The notes under the pieces are model-generated. The model did no database searches. It was not told where the DNA came from and was given only the letters and a program-made list of their open reading frames with translations. 64,000 nucleotides of DNA from contig JADIIX010000018.1 of NCBI GenBank assembly GCA_027604505.1, positions 69,946 to 133,945 on the forward strand, given 5' to 3'. This stretch comes from Gonapodya sp. JEL0774. Taxonomy: Eukaryota; Monoblepharomycota; Monoblepharidomycetes; Monoblepharidales; Gonapodyaceae. The position numbers and the translations under genes were made by a program. Of this stretch, positions 34,701 through 44,300 are shown piece by piece (position 1 is the first letter of the stretch; every line of letters begins with the position of its first letter).

Positions 34701-37291
34701 TGTTGCTCGGAACATTAGAGCTGAAAGTCTCGAAGGCAGAAACGCGCAACTGGACGAAGGTGAAAGACGATATCCGACGGTTGGCAAACGTCGGAGAAAG
34801 ATGGTGATTCAGGATACTCAAGAAGGGGAAGAGGAGAAAGGAGTGGATTTCGGTGGAGCTGCGGGGATGGAATGTGCAGAAGTGACGGCAGCAGGCAATA
34901 TGGGACCGCCCAAGCGTGATAAAGGGAACGACAAGGGTGATATACTCCCCATGGAAATCGACGAGGTGGATTTCACACGAATCCCCGTCCCTCCGAACCT
35001 AAAACCAATATCTCCGCCTACCCGAAACTCCTCGATATCCAAGTTTGTGTCACGACCCAGCTCTCCCCGCCGCCGCTCGTTTGGATTGTCCCAGCATGAG
35101 CGGTCTCCCCAAGTTAAACAGTGTGGGGCGTGTGGAACTCGGCTGACCACAATGTGGAGAAGAGGTCAGTAATGGTGGCAACGAAGTTTGCGTGGATTAT
35201 TTGGACCTACTATCATCACAAATTGCCTCTGCTCACACTACTTGATTCGAACCAACAGGGCCCGATGGTCCAGGGACTCTCTGTGCATCATGTGGCTCCT
35301 ACTTTGCTCGCAAGGGAACCCTCGACGGGTGGGAAGATGCGCGTCGCGAGGGCAGCAACTCTCGGCGATCGGTTGCGATGATTGCAATGGACTTGTCTCC
35401 ACCGGGGCGGGGCATGAGCGAAGGAATGCCACAAGCGGTCGCTACAATGAATCCTATTGGGGTGCAGATGCTTGCATCGTCAACCCATGAAAATTTGTCA
35501 ATTGCTTTTGAGGAAGGACAAATGGTGTGGGGAAGGAAGGTGACTTAGGTCACAGGTACTTTTCACAGCTTAACGACAGCTTAACTGTGGTCCCCCATAG
35601 GACGACCCTGGAAACAACGCTGGTGAATTGTTGGGCGCGGGTTGGGTGGAGAAGAGAAGATGTGGAACTCAATATGATGTACAGTTTGCTGGAGGTAGGA
35701 TCTTCTCAGATGTCCGATGGTTATCACATTGCGCTAACGCAGTACACGGACAGGTCACACGGAGATTTTGGATGCTGAGGTGAGCCAATGATTTTTCGGC
35801 TCTCAGTTGCTGATGTTTACGGCGTTATAACCTTCGAGTACGCAGAACATCTTCACCTTCCAACAGCTCCCTCCAAACACTTCAGTCCTCTCTCTTCGAA
35901 AAATCGGTCGCTCGATAGTGCTTCAAGAGGCTTCTGTGATCTCCTCCACCGACGATGATGCTACTATTGCATGGAGGGATGGAGAAAACACTGTGGAGAC
36001 AAGAGCATGGACACATTTACTGGTGGCAAGACAGGTTGTCGAGGTACTGAACGCAAATGCACCGAGAGTCACGGAAACTGTGAGACGTGGAGACGCTGCT
36101 GTACCAGGGAGTTGTGACATGCATTCAAAAGGCGCAAGTGGGTGATAATGTTTCAAAACGAGGTAAAAACTGATATAGCTCGCTCATCAAGTTCATTTGC
36201 CAGTTGATCAAATGCTCGCCAATTACGCATTCGTGTTCACTCTCCCGGTTGATACGGGAGGAAGAACATGCGAGCGGTGCGATCCCAAAGGAGATCCCCT
36301 TGGTAAGTTTCACCAGTATCATCTTGCCTCCATTACTAATTGATCACCTCAATTGCAGTTATCAGCAAACGGGAGATGACTCGCATTATTCTCGAACGTG
36401 GTGGAAAAGTGTTCGATTCTTTTTCGGAATGCTTTCGGGCGCGTGAGCGTCTCACAAAGAGAACAGTACTTCTGCTTGCGACTCGACCCCTGTGAGTGGC
36501 GCAAAAATGTTCCTCAATTATCTTTTAAAACCGAGGGTGCATTGGCAGGAGGACGGTGAAGTACCTCCTGGCGCTTGCTCTGGGTGTTCCAACTGTGTCG
36601 ATTGGGTGGTTGCGGACTGTCTCTGAAAAGGTGAATACTCTGGTGAAAGCTTATGTTTTTTGCCCGCCACATGACAGGTTTGTTGTTCAAGGGTCTGGTC
36701 TCCGATCCAAATTTGTACCGTCTTTCGAATGGATTCTCGAAGGAGTTGGGCGCCTTTGTCAGGTTGGAGCATTTCGTGTTTGACAAACGTATGGTCGGAC
36801 ACTCATCCACCGGCTCTCTCACTCCACCAGTCCTCCACCATTAACTGGTGGTGTTTTTTCAGGTGCCAAAGCTTACGTGCACTCTATTTCCGCCGCGTGG
36901 CGGTCGACGTGGGAGTCTGTTATGATCGCTGTAAGCGGTGAAGTCATTTTTCGATCAACACCCTCAACACCAAAGATCTTTCGTGCATTCATTTTGCTTA
37001 GGCCGGTGCAATTATTGTTACTGTCACTCCAACTACTGCTTTCTGCGACCTGATCGTCACTGACCGCCCTGTGTCCACCGTCACACTACAGTCCCTATTC
37101 CGATCACGGAAATGCAACCCTATAATCGTCTCGTCTGAGTATGTTCTGCAGTGCGTGATAGCGCAGGTTCGTGACGGCAGCCGACTAATCGTCAGTATAA
37201 GTTGATCCAGCCTGATAATACTTTATCGACTTCACCCCTGCAGCGACGTTTAGCTGTTGAGTCACATCCGTCTTACAAGCGAAATCCATAG
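31749..37291 (+). CDS. CRB2: Crb2/53BP1/Rad9-type DNA damage checkpoint mediator with an additional GATA-type zinc finger
   Basis: Such mediators bind modified histones at DNA breaks and relay ATR/ATM signals to the effector kinase. Sixteen exons join in frame to 1473 residues: 31749-32961, 33039-33184, 33281-33297, 33367-33460, 33598-35164, 35259-35539, 35601-35694, 35754-35779, 35846-36137, 36204-36302, 36359-36491, 36549-36630, 36692-36788, 36863-36930, 37002-37166 and 37244-37291. The N-terminal 980 residues are acidic and Ser/Pro-rich with many SQ/TQ sites. At about 995-1020 is a C-x2-C-x18-C-x2-C finger with TTMWRR and CASCG, i.e. GATA type. Next come a Tudor-like segment (about 1105-1165, TQYDVQFAGG) and two BRCT repeats: KREMTRIILERGG with RTVKYLLALALGVP, then CDLIVTD with EYVLQCVI. 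The extreme C terminus (RLAVESHPSYKRNP) matches the end of 53BP1 (RIGFKQHPKYKHD). One exon is only 17 nt. Confidence 0.87.
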
Positions 37292-37400
37292 TTTTTATGC
37301 CAACGCATTAGGAATTATTTCTATGTAAATAGTAGTTTGACTGTACAGACAAAGCTTCAACATTATGGATCAACACCTTCACTCTTGTGTATACAGTTTA

Positions 37401-38865
37401 CTATCGAAATTCAAATGCTGAAAACAAAAGGAAAGGCAGGGTGACCTTCATTTTTCAGTTTTCTTACACTGCCGAACTTACCACCAACACTCCGATGTTC
37501 TCTCGCTGCATGATAACACTTGCCGTACAAATCGTCATTGTTAACACAAGATAACGCCATACAGCAGAAAGAAGAAACACGCTTACATTCAATTGCTGAA
37601 ACCACTCTGAGGTAGAATGAAAATAGTCTAGGTAGACAATAATGACAATTTGTTGGGCAAGCCACATGAAAAGACATCTTGCATCTAGCAGCGATCTCAC
37701 ATCCTGTCAATTGGTCTCGTGCTCCATCGTAGCAGACATAGTAAAATCCAGCAAATGACGCTCCCGACACATGTTTTACGGTGTGATCCGGGAGGAGGAA
37801 TTGTTCCTGAACAGCAAATGAGCGTCTCGCATAGTGAGTTACAGTAACAAAAAACATTCTCATACCTTCCATCGCACTCAGAGGCATAAGTGAGGGCAAT
37901 CAATACCGACAATTGATTCCAAAGCCCGAACACCCTTTAGCACTCACTGAATATAACGTCCTTCCCTCGAAAATCATAGTCGAAATTGTCCGAGTTGAAG
38001 ACTTCTTCATATGGTTGGAAGGAATGAAACTTAACCTTGGACATCAATCTCAGTTTAACATTCCATTAAAGGCGCAAGAGGCAATCTGACAAGCACCCAA
38101 TGCTGCCGGTCGATGTACTCGTCTGCATCCCATTTTCTGGGAGAGAAAAGAAAACCTTGCAGTGAGAATGAATGCTGAAGCTGCTTCAGCATTCACCTTG
38201 TTAAAAACTTGTGTCTAGGCCCTATTATTCTGACGATACCACGACGCTCTTAGAAATTAAACACACATCTCTTTTTTGCCGATAGAACTTACTCTGCCTC
38301 AAAATAAGTGGTGAGGTCAGGATTCGACTGGACAATGCTACTTAGGTTCAGCTCTTTGAAAATCGATATGCAAGAGCTTACCTCCGTGAGTCCTCGAATC
38401 GTCAATGTTCCACTCAGAAAGCTCTCATTCAGATTCACGTGCGCAATATCCACCTTCAATGGAGCCAACTTTCAAAGGAGGCCGAGAATCTCACTAACGC
38501 CAGGTCCAAATGGCCCACACTCTCACCTGGACACCGTAACTATGTCTACCACTCCTTTGTTCACCGATAAATTTCGCGCCGGCATACAATCCGACTTCGT
38601 TGAGCGATGACAATGGCAGAGTTGTAAATGCAAGGAAGTGAAACGGTGATCGTCCCCACCACTCACATATTCCACAGCTCGGAAACCTCGTACCAGGCGT
38701 GATACATGTCTGCTCTGACTTTCTTCGCTCTTTGTCGCGGATCACTGCCGATTTCGGGAACCTGCCGGAATGCTCGGCGTTCCCCTCATTCTCGCGCAAA
38801 CCATGTTTTGGCGCGACGATCGGCGAGCGTAAGTCATGTGATGCGATTGGAAGAAGACCAGGCAT
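37401..38865 (-). CDS. GID4: GID4/Vid24 substrate receptor of the GID E3 ligase
   Basis: Gid4 is the glucose-induced receptor that recognises N-terminal proline degrons. About ten exons join in frame to 269 residues; the main ones are 38527-38865, 38382-38453, 38293-38327, 38197-38229, 38097-38136 and 37948-38035, then an 11-nt exon encoding most of MRWK, and three more. The fold signature is complete: LYAGAKFIGEQRSG, GTLTIRGLTE, LTTYFEAEIIGP, KWDADEYIDRQHW, the beta-barrel core EQFLLPDHTVKHVSGASFAGFYY, YYFHSTSEWFQQLN and a terminal FEFR. Length and order match the family. The N-terminal 70 residues are non-conserved and could include a missed intron. The last junction (AAG|GTC acceptor) is chosen so that the conserved FEFR end is in frame. 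It starts only 84 bp from the end of ATP7 on the same strand. Confidence 0.9.
38169..38195. repeat. Perfect 27-bp palindrome inside a GID4 intron
   Basis: Arms of 13 bp (TGAATGCTGAAGC and its complement) surround a single central base. It lies directly downstream of the donor of the intron between the exons ending at 38197 and starting at 38136, so the pre-mRNA could form a tight hairpin next to the 5' splice site. Confidence 0.85.
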
Positions 38866-38949
38866 GGCTTCAGTTGACACTAATGCCGGTGGAAGATAAA
38901 AGGTGGCACTCAGGTAGCACCCCTTTTCTATTATATGTTTGGTTACAGT

Positions 38950-40476
38950 CTACAAACCAATACCACCGTCTATTACGCAATAGAGAAATGAGCCACGGAT
39001 AGATTAATACTCGTGGTGAGAATGCCTCCAAGCACAACCGGAACTCACGTTGGAACTTTTCGAGGTAGGCGGGCAAACTGACGAGACATGTCGAGAAGAA
39101 GGCACGAATGCTTTGCAACCGCCTCAGAGAAAAGGTGCCCGCTCTTGAACCACTTACCCGTATTGTTGCCTCTCCAGCATCTTCATGGCCTTGCCCTTCA
39201 GCTCGGGCTTTGCAGCAACGACGTCCTCGACCTGGGGGTGTAGATAATTGTGGGAGAAGAGAATTTCGGTGAGAAGCACTCTAAGGAAATAAGCTGCACT
39301 ATCTGCTGAACGCAATATCTTGTCTGATGTATTTCTCGCTCACGGATCAACGCATTAGAGCGCAAACAAGGTCCTCTCCACGATCACAGTACACGTTCTG
39401 TGTTGTGAGCCGTCTTGCAAGAGGAAACTCACCGTCAGCTGGTCTACTGGCCGGGCATTCTCAATGTTCTTGAGAAGCTCGCCCAACTCCTTCACCTCGA
39501 CTTCGACCTTAGCGGCTGTGCGCTCAGCGAGGGCGAGCTGGAGGAAGGAAGGAAATAGTGATCAGGAGATGTTTTTGCGTGTTACTTGAAATGTGGCAGT
39601 TATTTCGTCAGACGCAACCGAACTAAAGTTCTGCACACTCGTCCATTTCTTCCATGAATCACGAGCGACAATGACCCAACCGCGCCGAACCGTGCACTCG
39701 TCACTGTCAGTACCTCCAGTGACATGAGCGGCGACGTATTGAAGAACCTTTCGACCTGGCTAGCCCAACTATTGTCCCAGGAAAGATGCAGCACTCCATG
39801 ACACAGTTCTCAGGTCCACATAATGTTACAAGCTACATTTTCCATCCTGTAATCAATGCATCTTGGAAGTCTCGGCAACTCCATGTCCGGCTGGTACGAT
39901 GGGACATGAACGGACTTGTTTCCCCCCATTTCTTTCGTGTCGAATCTTCCACTCACAGTTTTGGCCTCCTGCGCATTGATGAGCTTGATTTGTTCCGAAA
40001 CATCGTACTTGGCAGGCACGAATCCCTTGATAGCTTTCTCCGCCTCGTCAACTACTTTAGTATTCTGGAGCGATTGACGGTACGAAGTGAAGTCGATAGG
40101 TTTCAGCTGAGAGCGTAGCTCCGCAATCTGCGCGGAGAGGTCCCCATGCCGCCGACGGAACGCAGAGAGGGATGCGACGGTTTCGGGGCGGAGGTTCGAT
40201 GTGAGGGTCGCCCAGTCAATTCTTTCAGAGGTCGACAAGTTGAGATTGGCGAAGGAGAGACACCAATTTGACAATCATCAATTCAGGAGTACAACAGAGT
40301 TAAGCGGCAAAACGCGCCGAATGGAAAAAGCAGGGATATGGTTCGAGAGGAAAAGTTGTTGAGATGGATTCAACCAGCGACCGGAAACCGGCAATCGGAA
40401 GCAACTTCACAGCAGCTTCCACGATGGAGTTGAAAATGATCACCCACTTCGTGGCTGCCGACTTTGCGACCGACAT
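38950..40476 (-). CDS. ATP7: ATP synthase subunit d, mitochondrial
   Basis: Subunit d is part of the peripheral stalk that holds F1 against rotation in mitochondrial ATP synthase. Six exons (40448-40476, 39957-40221, 39433-39537, 39159-39232, 39049-39077, 38950-38969) join in frame to 173 residues, essentially the yeast length (174). Recognisable parts are MSVAKSAATK|IDWATL at the N terminus, TVASLSAFRRRH, VDFTSYR-like IDFTSYRQSL, VVDEAEKAIKGF, the charged coiled-coil segment AAKVEVEVKELGELLKNIENARP, LTVEDVVAAKPEL and LPAYLEKFQ. The mature-type start without a long presequence is normal for this subunit. The last 20-nt exon is inferred from a suitable stop and the expected length and is the least certain part. 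Intron 2 (419 nt) is unusually long for this window. Confidence 0.92.
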
Positions 40477-41369
40477 TGTGCCAATTGGTGTGGACCGGGT
40501 TGCGAGGAAAATTCGGACAGGAGCTCTGGTGTGCCAATATTATTTGGTTGATCTGCCTCTTCATTGAAAAATAGCCCATGCTTTTTTCAATAGCCCATGC
40601 TTTTTTCAATAGCCCATGCTCTTCTCAAAAATGAGTAAATAGTGCAAAAGAATATGTCGAAATTCCAGAATATTTGTTTTCCATGTTGAGGCTCAGGGGT
40701 GATGGCTCGGGCACTGCCTCTGACTTCAAACCGCAAGTATGAGCAGCAGCGTCGCTTATCGTGACTGCTCGGGTACTGATTTGTTTCCGACATCTGGTGG
40801 GAGTTCTTCGGCTGGACAGAGGGCAAAGAACCCCGAATAACATCGAGATGGCATCTGGATCATCAATTTCTGCTTCCAGTTACCGTCTTGCCGGGAAACT
40901 CGACAACGAAGGGGTTTCACTGTGTCCACATCGAACATCATTGAAAGCACCCCGACAATCTTCCTAGCGGCATCGTCTCCGGTTTTCCCGATCAGATACT
41001 TTCTTCTTGAATGTGCCTTCTTTATGAGCGCTCAGTACTGAGGATCGCCGGGGAAGCGTACAACGGGAACTATATTATGCACTACTAGACATGCATCCAC
41101 TTACCTCCTCGTCCCCCGCGACAGCGTGAGCATCTGATCTGGCACCGTTCCGCAATACAACATCATGGAATGAATCGGAGTTTGAAGATGCGGTGCTTGA
41201 TTTGTCCACCAGTCTTGCGGATTGTTAGACAGAGTCACAGAATTAAGTAATATTTGCAATGATATAACATTCCCAGTGTATTCAAATATATGCAAAGACT
41301 TGAAAGGAGCGATTTCGACAAAGACGTTGTGGTGTGTTGAAACGGGTTGCTCATTGACCACCATCGGAA
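40477..41369. promoter_or_regulatory. Divergent intergenic region between ATP7 and the KDM5-like gene
   Basis: About 890 bp between two divergent starts; it must hold both promoters. A 19-bp tandem repeat is found at 40571-40627. Short open frames between 40625 and 41376 carry no domain. Confidence 0.5.
40571..40627. repeat. Three tandem copies of a 19-bp unit upstream of ATP7
   Basis: The unit ATAGCCCATGCTTTTTTCA occurs twice perfectly (40571-40589, 40590-40608) and a third time with two differences (40609-40627). It lies about 95-150 bp upstream of the ATP7 start, a typical place for activator sites. Function is unknown. Confidence 0.9.
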
Positions 41370-44300
41370 ATGCCACCCAAAAAGGGGCCGGCAGTTTCCG
41401 CTCCTAACTCTTCGGGCGCGACGTTTTCTCTTTCGTCGATCCGCAAGTTTGAGTCTTCTACAAGCTCCGACAATATTGGAGCCGTACGTTCAAGTGCACT
41501 GAATGAGGAACATTCAGCTCCTGCCCGCCCATTTGAGATAACAGAAGCGCCGGTGTTCAAGCCCACCGATGAAGAATGGGCCGACCCTTACCGACTGCTA
41601 GGGGAGCTTCGTGCAAAGGGTGGGTGGGCTGGAATGTGTAAAGTGATTCCCCCTCAAGGATGGAAGCAAAAGATGGACTTAGATGCCGAGGTGAGTTATC
41701 CTGCGGAATCTAATTTTCGCGGCGTAGTAGTTTCTTGCTGTCCCGAGTCCAGTCATGGGTTCAGTTGTTTTGAAAAGCACATGAGGGTTTGCGTCACCCC
41801 GAATCAAATTGAGATGGAAGAACAAGTGATCACATGATTTGACCACGGAATGGTGACTTTGGCACTACTGATTGAAGTATGTGAGAGTGTGGACAGAAAA
41901 GCCGTTGTGCATGTTGGAGAGGTCACCACCAGAACTTGACAGCCAACTTTGATTTCTATCGGCCGATCTGATTTCCTCAACTAAATGATATACCTCTCGT
42001 GATTTTCTCCACGTCTATCTTGGTGGTGCTCAGCATGCTCGATTTACAGCTCGTCTCACCCCACTTGGGCCACCTAAGCTGCCACCTCAAACAATATCCC
42101 TCAGCTCCGACACCGAAGCTGCCTCATTTCACCCTTATATTAAGGCCCTGGCGTCGTTTCATGCACTCCAGGGCACGCCATTTCAATCCCACCCAGTTGT
42201 AGATCGTCGACAGATTTCCCTCGTGGACCTCCGACGAGAGGTGAGGAGTCGCGGAGGGTACGATTTGGTATGCGACCGCAAGAAGTGGGCAGAGGTTGCC
42301 CGGGCGATGGGGCTGACCAAGGAGAAGAGGAATACTGGGACAAGCCATACTCTCAAGATGGTTTACGTGCGCAACATCCTGCCGTACGAGAAGGCCGGAG
42401 GTCAGGATCTTGCAGTGCCCGAAGTAGATGTTACAAATGGAGAGGAAAATGGTGGAACTGAGTTTCAGATGGAAGGGACGAGCTTACACGATGGTCCCAG
42501 CACATCCGATGTTGGAGTGGACAATAATGGAACACTTACCTCCTCGCATACCTCGGAAACATTGATCAACATTTCTACAACAACCGAGCAGCATCCATCT
42601 TCCATTAGTCTCTCCGGACCCCAGCCTCTGTCTGCGGTCATGGTACCACCTTCGTCGGCACCAGCCGGCCTTGTTTCCCTACCACCCACTTCTACGAGAC
42701 CTCCCGAACCCATTGATTCGACAACACACTTCCTGGATGACGATGGCGATTTGTCAGAACATAACTCGGATGATGACGACTCGGACTTCGAGGAGGTCGG
42801 GCCCTCACCCCGTGTGGTAGGATCTGTTAGGTCAGCAACAGAGGCAGTTGCAGAGAGTGGAACTAGGAGGCCCGTAAGATCGACGAGAGGTACCGTAGTG
42901 AATAAGAAGCGTGAGTTTTTGTCGAATTTGCCCCGAGGAGAGAATATGTTCCTGTTATTATCTCACTCGTGTGAATGATAGCATCTTATGCCGAGAATTC
43001 AGATCGAGAATCTTCTCCCGAGGTGAGGCTGACGTCACCTCCGCCACCTCTCCGCCGGATTTCCTCCCCCGATCCCAGTGTCTCAAACCTGCTGGATCAT
43101 TCCTGCCAAGTTTGCCGAGAATCGACTAACCCTACTCGAATACTTTTGTGCGATGGATGTGATACCGAGTGGCATATGGCGTGTCTGGACCCTCCGCTGG
43201 ATCGCATACCAAAAGGGAAGTGGTTCTGTCCGTATTGCTCTGGAGGAGTCGTGGGATTGGTTGATGGCAAGGCATATGATATTTCGAGCTTTGCCAAGGC
43301 TGCTGAGATTTACAAAGAGGCGTACTTGAAGAAGAATGCCGTTCAGAACACACAACCAACAGGGACTGAGGATGCCCAACGTGGGGGAACAGATTCTGAA
43401 TCACCAGCGATCATTAACGAGCCCAATCTTTTCATGGATCTCAATGAAATCGAAAGTGCGTTTTGGCAGCATATTCGGGACGCCGATGGGGAGGGAAATC
43501 GCGTCGGCATTGGCATATTGGATCCACGGTCGGGACATGGCAACGGATTTTACGACCCGGAAAAGGCACTGGGGCAAGGATTTTCGGATATGGGAAAATG
43601 TTCGTGGAATGGTAACAAGTGCGTTTGGGCTACGACGTATCCCTTGCTGCAGCTGTCTAATGCGAGTGGTGTAGCCTCCCACTTTCTCCATCATCGATTA
43701 TCCTCCACATGGCAGAACCCCCTGTCGCCTTGGTCCCGCAACTGTCACTAGGGATGCTCTTCTCTCACGTAGGTTGGTGTACCGGCCCCCTCGGTGCCCC
43801 GTTGGGTTGTTACCTCTGGGGTGGGGAGACGAGGACCTGGTATGCCATTGGAGCGGATCAAGCGACGAAATTTGAAGAGGTGTCAGCTGGTGACGAAAAG
43901 TTGGCTTCGTGGGATCCCTCGAGGCTCGCTGACCGTGGAGTAAAAGTGACCACGTTGGTGCAAAACCCAGGAGAGTGGTTGATGATAATGGGTGAGTTTG
44001 TAGGTTGCGTGCAAAGCAGTGGACGAAGAGACCATTATTTTTCCTTTGGCCTTTGCAACCAGCTGGTGCATATTACTCTTACATTGACCACGGTGTTAGT
44101 TCGCAGTTTTGTTTTGGTGTTTCGGGGGTAATGAAAGCTCACCATTTCTTGGCAGTTCAATGTTGCGACAATGTCCGCCTTTGCTCCCCCATATTGGCTT
44201 CCACATGCTCGCCGCGCTGTCAATCGTCTGCGGGAGGTGCGGCGTTTGTCACCGGTGTCCCTTGATGAAATCATAATTACTGCGGGAAAGGGAGTCGGAT

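Noticed and set aside
36631-36677. Use of the AG at 36676-36677 as acceptor in the Crb2-like gene
   Set aside because: It gives a Cys/Trp/Ser-rich non-BRCT frame; the next AG (36690-36691) keeps the BRCT linker and the following phases.
37167-37195. A 29-nt intron near the end of the Crb2-like gene
   Set aside because: Too short for splicing; a 77-nt intron (37167-37243) gives the conserved RLAVESHPSYKRNP ending of the 53BP1 family.
38865-39077. Splicing of ATP7 into GID4 as a fusion gene
   Set aside because: A junction in frame is possible, but a separate 20-nt last exon gives ATP7 its normal 173-residue length and GID4 has its own ATG.
39600-39794. Minus-strand ORF in the middle of ATP7
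   Set aside because: It lies entirely inside intron 2; the flanking exons join in phase 0 and give the expected subunit d length.
43745-43830. Intron starting at GTAGGT in the JmjC region of the KDM5-like gene
   Set aside because: Reading through keeps the exact spacing between the FS and WGG motifs of the JmjC fold; removing it would delete the core strand.
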